A stretch of DNA of 64,000 nt, taken from positions 3,720,001 through 3,784,000 of the forward strand of contig NZ_CP014839.1 in assembly GCF_001931675.1 (NCBI RefSeq). Reading direction: 5' to 3'. Numbering within the stretch: position 1 is the first letter of the stretch; each line of letters starts with the position of its first letter. The stretch is from Pandoraea thiooxydans (GTDB lineage Bacteria; Pseudomonadota; Gammaproteobacteria; Burkholderiales; Burkholderiaceae). A program made the position numbers and the translations under genes. Positions 44,898 to 53,220 of the stretch are shown here, piece by piece. The notes under the pieces are model-generated. The model saw only the letters and a program-made list of their open reading frames with translations. It had not been told where the DNA came from and searched no databases.

Positions 44898-44929
44898 GGG
44901 CGTCGGACGGGAGACTTCGTTCGTGCCGT

Positions 44930-45078
44930 GCCGCCGCCCCCAACCATAGAACTTGTGCGGCGATCCGCTCCGCAAGAAAGTCGACAAGCCCCCTTACCCG
45001 GCGAGGCAGTGCGCAGCCGGCCATACCAGATGCACGGGGAAGGGCTTCGGCTCAAATTCGGCAAGGATGACTTCCAAC
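44930..45078 (-). pseudogene. Remnant of a LysR gene (C-terminal part)
   Basis: This stretch is a close copy of the 3' end of the LysR gene at 48287-49171. On the minus strand it reads LPRRVRGLVDFLAERIAAQ, the same end as that regulator, but the frame is broken toward its N-terminus and the usual stop is lost. The rest of the gene is absent. It lies directly upstream of the LysE-type exporter gene. Confidence 0.75.
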
Positions 45079-45236
45079 TCGTGCGTAAGAGCCCCATTCC
45101 ATCCAGGCTATGCCTTCACCCACCATCACCCGTACGCTGTCGAGATACAACGGGCGTTCAATGCCCTCTCAATCGGAGGCGTGCCCATGCCTGTGCTAAA
45201 GTCCACGCGTGCATATTCCATTCCAAGGAGTGCCAG

Positions 45237-45875
45237 ATGACTGCATCAGCCGCCGTTTTTGCTATTGTTGCCGCGCTTTGGCTGGGCGCCATGATTCCGG
45301 GGCCCAGTTTCGTGCTAGTCGCACGCAATGCGATCGGCCTGTCCCGTCGTGATGGACTGGCGACTGCTCTCGGGATGGGGCTGGGAGGTATATTTTTTGG
45401 CGGTGTCGCGCTCGCCGGGCTCTACACACTTTTACAGGCCGTCGAATGGCTCTACATCAGCCTAAAAATCGCGGGCGGCGCGTATCTGCTTTTCGTTGCG
45501 TCAAAGATATGGCGCGGTGCTGGCCGTCCGATTACGGTCGATGGCATGCTTACCCCCCTGTCTGGCAGTGCGCGCAAATCGTTCTGGATGGGCCTGACGA
45601 CTCAGCTAAGCAATCCCAAGACAGCCATCTGGTACGGTAGCATCTTTGCAGCATTACTTCCTCAGCATCCGCCGCTCTGGTGCTATTTCGCACTGCCGCC
45701 CCTGGTGTTTGCAGTCGAATGCGGATGGTACACGGTCGTCGCGCTGTGTTTTTCAAGCAAGGCGCCTCGCGAAATGTATTTGCGAGCGAAGAAATGGGTC
45801 GATCGGATTGCTGCCTGTGCCATATCGGCACTCGGACTGCGTTTGATTCTTGACGCATCCAAGGTTGGCATCTGA
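45237..45875 (+). CDS. LysE/RhtB-family amino-acid exporter
   Basis: A 212-residue six-helix exporter with the family start AVFAIVAALWLGAMIPGPSFVLVARNAI, where PGP is the conserved helix-1 motif, and the QLSNPKTAIWYGSIF segment. AAGGAG lies six bases before the ATG at 45237; the frame is open further upstream but runs through the LysR remnant. Proteins of this family expel amino acids or analogues such as threonine, homoserine or lysine. The nearby LysR remnant may be what is left of its former regulator. Confidence 0.88.
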   Translation: MTASAAVFAIVAALWLGAMIPGPSFVLVARNAIGLSRRDGLATALGMGLGGIFFGGVALAGLYTLLQAVEWLYISLKIAGGAYLLFVASKIWRGAGRPITVDGMLTPLSGSARKSFWMGLTTQLSNPKTAIWYGSIFAALLPQHPPLWCYFALPPLVFAVECGWYTVVALCFSSKAPREMYLRAKKWVDRIAACAISALGLRLILDASKVGI

Positions 45876-45923
45876 CGCGGACCGTATCCGGAAGCTGAGG
45901 CTCGCTCGCGCAATCGCGCACCT

Positions 45924-47498
45924 TCAGTGCGCGGCCGGCATCTGCCCGCCACCGCCCTTGACTGGCCGGGTCAGCCAAATCAGCGGGATGATGGCAACGA
46001 AAATGATGCCCGACACCCAGAACACATCGTTCAAACCCAGCATCGCGGCCTGGGAGACGACACCGCGTTCGAAGATTCCCAGCGCCTGGGCGGGGCCGAC
46101 ACCGGTGGCAGCCTGCACCGCATGCAGCGATTGCGTGAACACCGGGTTGTCAACGCTGGCCTGTTCGGTCAACCGGACATGATGCAAGATGCTGCGCTCG
46201 CTCCATAGCGTGCCGGCGAGCGAAGTCCCGACACCTCCGCAAAAGATCCGCGCGAAATTCGACAAGCCGGCCGCAGCCGGTATCTTCTCGGCCGGCAGAC
46301 CCGACAGGATGATGGCCGTCAACGGCACGAAAAACAGCGCCGTCGGAATGCCCTGCAGTAGCGTGGGCAGCACCAGTGTCCAGGTGTCGACCGACGTGGT
46401 GTAGTCCGAGCGCATAAAAAATACCCCCGCGAAGCCCAGAAACGCGAGCGTCGACAGCGTCCGCGCATCGACCTTGGGCATGACCTTGCTCAACACCGGC
46501 AGCAGGATCACCGCGAAAATTCCCAGCGGCGCGGTGACTAGTCCGGCGTTGAACGACGGGTAGCCGAGATACTGCTGCATCCACTGCGGCAGCAGCACCA
46601 GGTTCGAAAAGAACACCGCATAGGCGATCGAGATCGCGATGGTGCCGCCGCGAAAATTGCGTCCGGCAAACAACCGCACGTCAATGATCGGGTGGGCCTC
46701 GGTCAGCTCCCAGATCAGGAAGAACACGAAACCGACCAGCGCCACGATCGCCAGCACGACGATCGTCGACGAATTGAACCAGTCGAGATCCCGGCCCTTG
46801 TCGAGCATGATCTGCAACGCCGCCACCCAGACCACCAGGGCGCCGAGCCCGACCTTGTCGATCGGCAGGCGGCGTGTGGCGGTCTCGCGCGAACGGTAGA
46901 TGAACCACGTCACGGTCGCCGCGAACAGACCTACCGGAATATTGATGTAGAAGATCCACGACCACGAGTAACTGTCGGTCATCCATCCGCCCAGCAACGG
47001 CCCCGCGATGGGGCCGACCGTGGCCGTCATGGCCCACAGCGCCAGCGCCGTCGAACTGCGCTCCTTCGGATAAGAGTTGAGCAGGATCGACTGCGACAGC
47101 GGAATCAACGGGCCGGCGACGGCGCCCTGCAAGACTCGCGCGGCCAGCAGCATCGGCAAACTCGGCGCGATGCCGCACAGCCACGACGAGGTCACGAACA
47201 GCAGGATGGCGCTGACGAACAGGCGGATTTGCCCAACGCGCTGTGTCAGCCAGCCGGTCAGCGGAATCGAGATGGCGTTGGCGGCGGTAAACAGCGTGAT
47301 GACCCACGTGCCTTCATCCACCGAGACACCGAGATTGCCCGAGATGGTGGGAATCGCGACGTTGGCGATCGACGAGTCGAGCACCACCATGAACGTCGCC
47401 AAGGCGACGGCCACGGTCGCCAGTATCAGTTGTGCGCCGGCCAGCGGTGCGGCGGTCTCGGAGGTCTCGGCGGTCTCGGCGGTCTCGGAGTGTGCCAT
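45924..47498 (-). CDS. DHA2-family (EmrB/QacA) multidrug efflux MFS transporter
   Basis: A 524-residue fourteen-helix drug:H+ antiporter, with the motif-C-like LDSSIANVAIPTISGNLGVS at helix 1, GWLTQRVGQIRLF in loop 2/3, and ARVLQGAVAGPLIPLSQ. The start at 47498 follows GAGG; the N-terminus holds an ETA/ETS tripeptide repeat (SETAETAETSETA) encoded by a 9-base repeat. It lies 142 bases after a marR gene on the same strand, and the gap carries an operator identical in its core to one before marR. It probably exports a toxic compound that also relieves the MarR repressor. Confidence 0.92.
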   Translation of the reverse strand: MAHSETAETAETSETAAPLAGAQLILATVAVALATFMVVLDSSIANVAIPTISGNLGVSVDEGTWVITLFTAANAISIPLTGWLTQRVGQIRLFVSAILLFVTSSWLCGIAPSLPMLLAARVLQGAVAGPLIPLSQSILLNSYPKERSSTALALWAMTATVGPIAGPLLGGWMTDSYSWSWIFYINIPVGLFAATVTWFIYRSRETATRRLPIDKVGLGALVVWVAALQIMLDKGRDLDWFNSSTIVVLAIVALVGFVFFLIWELTEAHPIIDVRLFAGRNFRGGTIAISIAYAVFFSNLVLLPQWMQQYLGYPSFNAGLVTAPLGIFAVILLPVLSKVMPKVDARTLSTLAFLGFAGVFFMRSDYTTSVDTWTLVLPTLLQGIPTALFFVPLTAIILSGLPAEKIPAAAGLSNFARIFCGGVGTSLAGTLWSERSILHHVRLTEQASVDNPVFTQSLHAVQAATGVGPAQALGIFERGVVSQAAMLGLNDVFWVSGIIFVAIIPLIWLTRPVKGGGGQMPAAH

Positions 47499-47602
47499 CG
47501 TACCCTCGCTCAGTTGGTGTGGCACGCAGGCGCACCAGCCAAATGCCCGGCGGCACTGACGCCGGTATCAAGCCAGCGGCGATATTTAATTTGATTTTGC
47601 AT

Positions 47603-47620
47603 TTTCTGATAAGTCAGATA
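47603..47620. promoter_or_regulatory. MarR operator before the efflux gene
   Basis: TTTCTGATAAGTCAGATA, with core TCTGA-N4-TCAGA, lies in the gap between marR and the DHA2 efflux gene. The same 14-base core TCTGATAAGTCAGA is found before marR at 48111-48124, so one regulator most likely binds both. Confidence 0.68.
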
Positions 47621-47640
47621 ATTGGTTAAAAAAACAGCCC

Positions 47641-48078
47641 TTAGGCTGCGGTGAATTTCTTGAGCAAGCGGCGGAACTCCTCGAACTCTTCTTTCGTAAA
47701 CGTCTGCAGGCGGGTATTGAGCACGTCGGGCACGATCTTGGCGAGTTCCGCCGACATGCGTTCGCCAGCCTCCGTCAGGTACAGATTGACCACGCGCCGA
47801 TCCTCCAGGCTGCGTTCCCGCTTGAGCCACCCGTGGGTTTCAAGCTTATCGAGCATGCGGGTCATCAAACCGGTATCGATCACCAGGTCCTTGCTCAATT
47901 CAAACGGCGTGGCGGTACCCCGGTTCGCTATCGACAGCAGGACGCCCATTTGCGGCGCATTGACACCCAGCGTTTTCAGGGCGGCGTCCATATCCATTTG
48001 CAGGGAATTTCGGGCACGGGCGATATAGAAGCCGATACTGTCGGTAATCAGGAATCGGCTTTTGACATAGTGTTTCAT
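47641..48078 (-). CDS. MarR-family transcriptional repressor
   Basis: A 145-residue MarR protein: an N-terminal helix pair, a wHTH with TPFELSKDLVIDTGLMTRMLDKLETHGWLKRE, the wing SLEDRRVVNLYLTEAG (DRR motif), and a C-terminal dimerisation helix. It is upstream of a DHA2 efflux gene on the same strand. Palindromes with the same core lie before both genes, indicating that it represses itself and the pump until a ligand, commonly a phenolic compound, is bound. Confidence 0.9.
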   Translation of the reverse strand: MKHYVKSRFLITDSIGFYIARARNSLQMDMDAALKTLGVNAPQMGVLLSIANRGTATPFELSKDLVIDTGLMTRMLDKLETHGWLKRERSLEDRRVVNLYLTEAGERMSAELAKIVPDVLNTRLQTFTKEEFEEFRRLLKKFTAA

Positions 48079-48108
48079 GTGCGGCTCAGGTGACGTTTTC
48101 CAGCAAAT

Positions 48109-48126
48109 TATCTGATAAGTCAGATA
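48109..48126. promoter_or_regulatory. MarR operator before marR
   Basis: TATCTGATAAGTCAGATA has perfect seven-base arms, TATCTGA and TCAGATA, around four bases. It lies 31 bases upstream of the marR start. It shares the exact 14-base core with the site before the efflux gene. Confidence 0.7.
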
Positions 48127-48286
48127 TTGTCAAATTTAGTTTTCCAGGTTCGAAGCCGATTGGGTGTCTGGTGGGTCGGCAAGGGCGTCTGTGACGGAAG
48201 CACCTGCCGACCGTATTTGGCGACGCGAGTCGGGAGGGATTCGCCTCTATCGAAGGCCGCTGTATGGGCCGCGCTTCCGCCCCCAA

Positions 48287-49171
48287 CTACAGCCCCTGTG
48301 CGGCAATCCGCTCCGCGAGAAAGTCGACAAGCCCCCTTACCCGGCGAGGCAGTGAGCGGCCGGCCAGCCATACCAGATTCACAGGGACGGGCTTCGGCTC
48401 GAACTCGGCAAGGACAACTTCCACTGCTCCTGATTCGACGATGTCGCGCACCTGCCACAATGGCGCACGCGCTATGCCGTGGCCTGCGGCAGCGGCCTTG
48501 TTGCAGGCATCGGCGGCGTTGGCCCGCAATCTGCCGTGTACCTCCACCGCCCGGCCGTCCGCGCCGAACTCCCATACGTCATGGCGCGGATCTTTGCGGA
48601 GAATGCATTCGTGTTTTGTGAGATCGGACGGATCTCTGGGGTAGCCGCGGGCCGCGAGGTATTGCGGGCTGGCAAATAGCACGCGTCGAAATTCGGCGAC
48701 CCGTCGCGCCTTGAGGTCCGAGTCGGGCAGATTGCCCAGGCGAACTGCGAGATCGATGCCCTCTTTGGCAAGGTCGGCGTGCCTTTCGGAAAAAATCAGC
48801 TCAACGCTGACGCCTGCGTGTATGCCCATGAACTCGGCAATCGGGCCGACAAGATATTGGGTGCCAAAAGTCGACGGTGCGGCAACCCTAATGGCGCCGC
48901 GCAACTGAACGTTCTGCTCGATCAACTCGTCTCGCGCGGCGTTGATTTCGCGCATCGCGGGCCTGATCCGGCGCGCGAAAGCAAGACATGCCGGGGTGGG
49001 ATGCACCTGCCGCGTGGTTCGCGTGAACAACGAGACATTGAGTTGCCGCTCGATCCCGGCGAGCGCGCGGCTGACCGCCTGCAGGGAGCGGCCCAGTGAT
49101 TTTGCCGCGGCGGTCAGGCTGCCATGATCGAGAACGGCCAGCAATACTTCATAGTCGTCGGCAATTGCCAT
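48287..49171 (-). CDS. LysR-family transcriptional regulator
   Basis: A 294-residue LysR protein of the CrgA/DmlR-like group: the HTH is GSLTAAAKSLGRSLQAVSRALAGIERQLN, then VSLFTRTTRQVHPT, then a sensor domain from about residue 90. Its C-terminus LPRRVRGLVDFLAERIAAQ is duplicated in a remnant at 44930-45078. It is divergent from the heme-binding-like gene at 49300, with 128 bases between, so that gene is the likely target. The ligand is unknown. Confidence 0.88.
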   Translation of the reverse strand: MAIADDYEVLLAVLDHGSLTAAAKSLGRSLQAVSRALAGIERQLNVSLFTRTTRQVHPTPACLAFARRIRPAMREINAARDELIEQNVQLRGAIRVAAPSTFGTQYLVGPIAEFMGIHAGVSVELIFSERHADLAKEGIDLAVRLGNLPDSDLKARRVAEFRRVLFASPQYLAARGYPRDPSDLTKHECILRKDPRHDVWEFGADGRAVEVHGRLRANAADACNKAAAAGHGIARAPLWQVRDIVESGAVEVVLAEFEPKPVPVNLVWLAGRSLPRRVRGLVDFLAERIAAQGL

Positions 49172-49299
49172 CGTGATTCTCTCGCTAATCGGAAGAATGC
49201 CTATCGGCCCGGAACGCTATTCACGGGCGCGCACAAATCATACATTCGAAGCTCGACACCCCGGCACCTCGCCGCCTCGTCACTATTTTGGAGATCGAC

Positions 49300-49737
49300 A
49301 TGATCACAGCAACACCGACATCCACCGTGCCTCTCTACGGCGCCCCGATAACGCTGCACCTGGCCAAGCAGGTCGCCCAGGCCGCCGAAGAAGAAGCCGC
49401 CCACCAGGGATGGCCGATGGTCATCGCGATCGTGGATAGCGCAGGCCACCTCGTGTTGCAGCAGCGCCTCGATCAAGCGCAGTTCGGCAGCATTGAAGTG
49501 GCCAGACAAAAGGCCGAAACGGCGGTCCGGTTTCGGCGCTCGACGAAGGTATTCGAAGGTGCGCTCGCCCAAGGCGGCATACACCTTCGCCTGCTGGGAA
49601 TGACCAATCTGACGCCCCTCGACGGCGGCATTCCGCTCGTCGTCGACGGCAGGATCGTCGGCGCGATCGGGGTTTCCGGCATGCAATCGGCGCAGGACGC
49701 GCAGGTCGCTCGGGCGGGGGCGGGGGCGTTGGGGTAG
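49300..49737 (+). CDS. GlcG/HbpS-family heme-binding-like protein
   Basis: A 145-residue protein of the GlcG/HbpS (DUF336) family: the LAKQVAQAAEEEAAHQGWPMVIAIVDSAGHLV strand-helix start, KAETAVRFRRSTK, and the GGIPLVVDGRIVGAIGVSG signature near the end. GGAG lies six bases before the ATG at 49300; an in-frame ATG four codons upstream lacks a site. Members bind heme or act as accessory proteins in glycolate and diol pathways. It has no signal, so it should be cytoplasmic. A divergent LysR gene may control it. Confidence 0.87.
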   Translation: MITATPTSTVPLYGAPITLHLAKQVAQAAEEEAAHQGWPMVIAIVDSAGHLVLQQRLDQAQFGSIEVARQKAETAVRFRRSTKVFEGALAQGGIHLRLLGMTNLTPLDGGIPLVVDGRIVGAIGVSGMQSAQDAQVARAGAGALG

Positions 49738-49866
49738 GGTTTGAGGTGGTGGGTGGTCGGCACTGGCGACCCGGTGCCGTCATTCGAGTCTCGCCAACGG
49801 CGACGCCCCTTTTCGAAGGCGAGTCACCATTCGCTTACGCAGGAGTGCCTGCCGTTGCAGGACAGC

Positions 49867-49898
49867 GCCGCCATCCATCCCGAAGCCTGGATGGCGGC
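49867..49898. terminator. Strong hairpin between convergent genes
   Basis: GCCGCCATCCA and TGGATGGCGGC are perfect eleven-base arms around a ten-base loop, between the end of the GlcG/HbpS-like gene and the end of the frameshifted hydrolase gene. Downstream on the plus strand comes the T-rich TCTCTGTTATGT. It is probably a bidirectional terminator. Confidence 0.6.
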
Positions 49899-49904
49899 TC
49901 TCTG

Positions 49905-50731
49905 TTATGTCCGTTCGTTGGATAGAAAACCCAACAATGCCGCGACAACAGCCTCGGGCGCATCCTCTTGTACCAAATGCCCGGCCCGGGGAACTACCTG
50001 AAGGGTTGCTCCGGGAATCGCCTGCTGCAACTCCAGGCCACGTGCCGCGGGTATCCATTGATCGTCCTCGCCCCATAGCACCAGGCTCGGACAGCGCACC
50101 CTCGAATAGAGCGGAGCCACTTCGTCGGTATAGCGCTGATCCATCTGCGCAATCTGACGGTAAAACGCGGCTTGTCCGGTTGTGCCGAGCCAAGGTCGCA
50201 CGTAGGGATGCAGTTCCTCGTCTGGCATGGTGCGCCGGACTGCTCCGCGCACATAGGCCGGCACAATGGCTTGGTGAATATAGTCTGGAAGACCGCTGAA
50301 CGCGGCTTCGTGCTGCCGGACATGCCGAACGAAGGGAGAACCCCATGGAGACAGCGCAACCGGGTCGATGAGCGTCAGAGTGCGGAAATCTTTGCCCCCC
50401 AGCAGGTGCGTCCTTAGCGCTGTTGCGCCGCCGAAATCGTGTGCCACCACACCGGCCACGCGACACCCCAGTGATCGAGCAGTGCCGAGAGAAGCTGGTT
50501 TTGCATGCCGAGCGAAACATCCTGTCCTTCCCGCTGCTCGGATTGCCCATACCCGAGCAAATCGTAGCAATAGACTCGATGGGTCGTGCAGAAATGCGGA
50601 ATGATGCGATGCCACACATGCGAAGAAAACGGTGTGCCGTGCACAAAGATCAGCGGCGGCCCATCCCCATGAACGGCATAACGCACCGCCTGGCCAAGAA
50701 AGTTGTAACAGCGATTCAGCTTCCAGCCCAT
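49905..50731 (-). pseudogene. Alpha/beta hydrolase (dehalogenase/epoxide-hydrolase type) broken by a one-base frameshift
   Basis: The gene starts at 50731 behind a strong AGGAGGAGG site and reads MGWKLNRCYNFLG...FVHGTPFSSHVWHRIIP...YDLLGYGQS up to about 50465. There one base is missing and the continuation lies in another frame, as GVVAHDFGGATALR and so on to 49905. Joined, it would be about 275 residues, with an Asp nucleophile in AHDFGG, an acid in LWGEDDQWIP and a His in PRAGHLVQ, as in haloalkane/fluoroacetate dehalogenases and epoxide hydrolases. Either the gene is inactive or the sequence has an error. It is divergent from the CGNR regulator gene. Confidence 0.75.
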
Positions 50732-50819
50732 GCCTCCTCCTAACAGTCTAAGAGCACTTAAAGGATTATATTTCATTTAAGCCCCGTCTAACATACAAAA
50801 CGCCGTTAGAATGTTAGGC

Positions 50820-51446
50820 ATGGCGAATCGATCATCATTGGAAAATCAGGCGTGGGGCGCGAACAGTTTTGTCGGAGGTTCCCTGTGCCTGGACTTTGCG
50901 AATACTCAAGGCGGCCGGGACAAGACACGAGACGACGAGCGCTTGCCCAGCTACCTGGCAGCCATCGGCTGGGCCCATGGCGCGAATATGGTCTCTGAAG
51001 ACGAGGTCAGGCTTCTGCAAGCCGTGGCTTTGCAGAAGCCAGTGGAAACAGCACGCAGCCTTCAGCAACTGCGGCTTTTTCGAGAAAGCCTCTATCGTCT
51101 GTTTTCCGCGCTGGTGTCCAACCAGGCGATAGATCCAGCGGATGAGGAATGCTTGCGACGCGCCGTTGCCGAAGCGGTCAATCTCGCCAATCTGCAGCGC
51201 CATCCTGATGGCTGCGATTGGAGTGTCGAAGTGGAGGATGCGGGCTTGAACACGCTATCGAGCCGCATCGCTCTGGACGCTCAGCGGCTCTTGCTCAGCA
51301 GCGAAATGCCCTACGTGCGGGAGTGCGAGCGCTGCACCTGGTTGTTCGTCGACCGCTCCAAGAATAAGCGCAGGCGATGGTGTAAGACGGAGACCTGCGG
51401 CAATCGGGCCAGGGCAGCCAGACACTATCAGTTGAAGAAGATCTGA
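50820..51446 (+). CDS. ABATE/CGNR zinc-finger transcriptional regulator
   Basis: A 208-residue protein with an N-terminal ABATE domain (FVGGSLCLDFANTQGG) and a C-terminal CGNR zinc finger (CERCTWLFVDRSKNKRRRWCKTETCGNRARAARHY, shown in parts), which binds DNA. The four Cys ligands are present. Such proteins are one-component regulators of a neighbouring gene. Here the divergent neighbour is the frameshifted hydrolase gene, and the inverted repeat CTAACAT...ATGTTAG at 50788-50817 in the shared region is a candidate site. Confidence 0.87.
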   Translation: MANRSSLENQAWGANSFVGGSLCLDFANTQGGRDKTRDDERLPSYLAAIGWAHGANMVSEDEVRLLQAVALQKPVETARSLQQLRLFRESLYRLFSALVSNQAIDPADEECLRRAVAEAVNLANLQRHPDGCDWSVEVEDAGLNTLSSRIALDAQRLLLSSEMPYVRECERCTWLFVDRSKNKRRRWCKTETCGNRARAARHYQLKKI

Positions 51447-51669
51447 GGCTCTTGCAACGCTTGCTCTGGCAGCCACTTTGTCCGAGAAGCGGCGTTTGCT
51501 CTCGGCAATTGAAGGCCCATTTACTGGATGGAGCTCACGCCGAAGCGTCCGGAGTCTGGTCCGCGCCGGATGCCTTTATGCATAATCAGGCTGTCGCTGA
51601 ACTCGCCTTACCGAATACGCGGGGAGCGCATTGGCGGTATCGCATACAACAAGACTTCGGGAGCGCATA

Positions 51670-52209
51670 TTGGAACCCATCGTCGTATACCAAAGCCGGG
51701 GCAAGCTCGTCGTCATACTCCTTGGCTCATTTGCCTTCGATGTCATTGGCGTGCTGATGCTGGCACAGCATCCGGCGTCGATGGGCGCCAAAACCATACT
51801 CACAGTCAAGGCGGTTGCGGCCATCTCGTTTTTCAGCGCCTGCGGTCTCTTTGCGTTGTACCGGCTGCTATGGCGAAAACCCGCCATCCGTATCGACAGC
51901 GAGGGGCTCACCGACAATGCATCGGCATCGTCGGTGGGGTTTATTCCATGGTCCGACATTACGGGCGCGAGGATTGTCGTCCAGAGCACGCGCCGCTCAC
52001 GACAAAAGTTTCTCGGCGTCGCGCTGCGCAATCCGAACGACTACCTGGCCAGGTGCGGGCCATTGACTCGCCTGCTATTCAAGGCAAACCAGCGCTTGAC
52101 CGGCTACCTTGTGAATATTCCACAAGCGGCCTTGTCGATGCGACTCGAAGCGCTCATGGAGCACATCGAGTTTTATCGCCAGCGAAGCCGTGACGGCAAG
52201 TCCTTCTGA
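51670..52209 (+). CDS. STM3941-family membrane protein
   Basis: A 179-residue protein with two transmembrane helices (VVILLGSFAFDVIGVLML and AVAAISFFSACGLFALYRLL) and a soluble C-terminal part with a PH-like strand pattern (RIDSEGLTDNASASSVGFIPWSDITGARI, shown in parts). This matches the small STM3941 family of unknown function. I choose a TTG start at 51670 because GGGAG lies six bases upstream; no ATG fits. It is convergent with the AraC gene, whose stop lies two bases after its own. Confidence 0.75.
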   Translation: MEPIVVYQSRGKLVVILLGSFAFDVIGVLMLAQHPASMGAKTILTVKAVAAISFFSACGLFALYRLLWRKPAIRIDSEGLTDNASASSVGFIPWSDITGARIVVQSTRRSRQKFLGVALRNPNDYLARCGPLTRLLFKANQRLTGYLVNIPQAALSMRLEALMEHIEFYRQRSRDGKSF

Positions 52210-52210
52210 C

Positions 52211-53122
52211 TCAGGCGACACTCTTGACCGCCTGTTGCGCGAACTGTGTCGGCGGCACGCCGACATGACGTGCGAACGCGACGCTGAACGCACTCGCCGA
52301 GCCATAGCCCACGCGCGCGGCGATGGTAGCGATGCTGGACTCCCTCTGACGCAGCAGGTTCTTGGCGATGGCCATACGCCAGGACAACAGGTACGCCATC
52401 GGGGCGACGCCGACTGCCCGGCTGAACCGATCGAAGAAGGAGGAGCGTGAGAGCGCTGCAGTTTTGGCCAGTTCCGCGATGGTCCAGGGCTTCTCCGGAT
52501 TTTTGTGGATCTCACGGATGGCGAGTGCGAGACGAGCGTCGGACAGACCGCGCACCAGCCCGGGCGAGGCCCCCGTTTGCACCGATCGCAGCGCTTCGAT
52601 GAATAGCACTTCGAGCAGCCGCGCCAGCACGACTTCGCGCGCGGGCCGCTGCGCACGCGATTCGTCCCGCACGAGTTTGACGAGGATCGCCAGCCGGTGA
52701 TCGCCGCGCACGAGGGCAAGTTCGGGCAGCAGCGAAACGAGCAGCGCCGCATCCGGCGCCCCGAACGCACAAAGACCGGCCAGCCATTGCGCGTCCGGCG
52801 CGCCGGACGCATCGCCGAAACGAAAGCTGCCGTCGGGTTGTGCGGTCGGCGCAATATCGGCCGGGGCGTCATCGTCCGGCGGATCGATGCTCGTCATCGT
52901 GAAGCCGAATACTTCGGGCACGAGGATGAAGTCGTCGGCCTGGAGCACGAGCGGCTCCCGGCCATTCACCGACAGACGGAGCGATCCCTCGAGCACCACG
53001 CAATAGAACGGCTGTCCGACTTCCGTGCGGCTCGCGCGCCAGCGTCCTGCGCCGCTCAGCACTTTCGAGAACGTGGGGGTCGGTTGGAGCAGCGTAACGA
53101 CTTCAGCGAGAGGGTCGGTCAT
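52211..53122 (-). CDS. AraC-family regulator with cupin sensor
   Basis: A 303-residue AraC protein. The N-terminal cupin part (FYCVVLEGSLRLSVNG, LVLQADDFILVP) senses a small molecule. The C-terminal double HTH spans about residues 200-300: WTIAELAKTAALSRSSFFDRFSRAVGVAPMAYLLSWRMAIAKNLL, shown as family-typical blocks, followed by SIATIAARVGYGSASAFSVAFARHVG. It is divergent from an SDR dehydrogenase gene across 98 bases, a common regulator-target arrangement. The ligand is unknown. Confidence 0.9.
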   Translation of the reverse strand: MTDPLAEVVTLLQPTPTFSKVLSGAGRWRASRTEVGQPFYCVVLEGSLRLSVNGREPLVLQADDFILVPEVFGFTMTSIDPPDDDAPADIAPTAQPDGSFRFGDASGAPDAQWLAGLCAFGAPDAALLVSLLPELALVRGDHRLAILVKLVRDESRAQRPAREVVLARLLEVLFIEALRSVQTGASPGLVRGLSDARLALAIREIHKNPEKPWTIAELAKTAALSRSSFFDRFSRAVGVAPMAYLLSWRMAIAKNLLRQRESSIATIAARVGYGSASAFSVAFARHVGVPPTQFAQQAVKSVA

Positions 53123-53220
53123 GATCGGACGAACGCAAATGAAATGTGGACGTTCGATTGTAGCGAGTCCAGCCTGCCTCGGCGTATCGTGTCGACACTG
53201 TCACGAACACAGGAGTCCAC

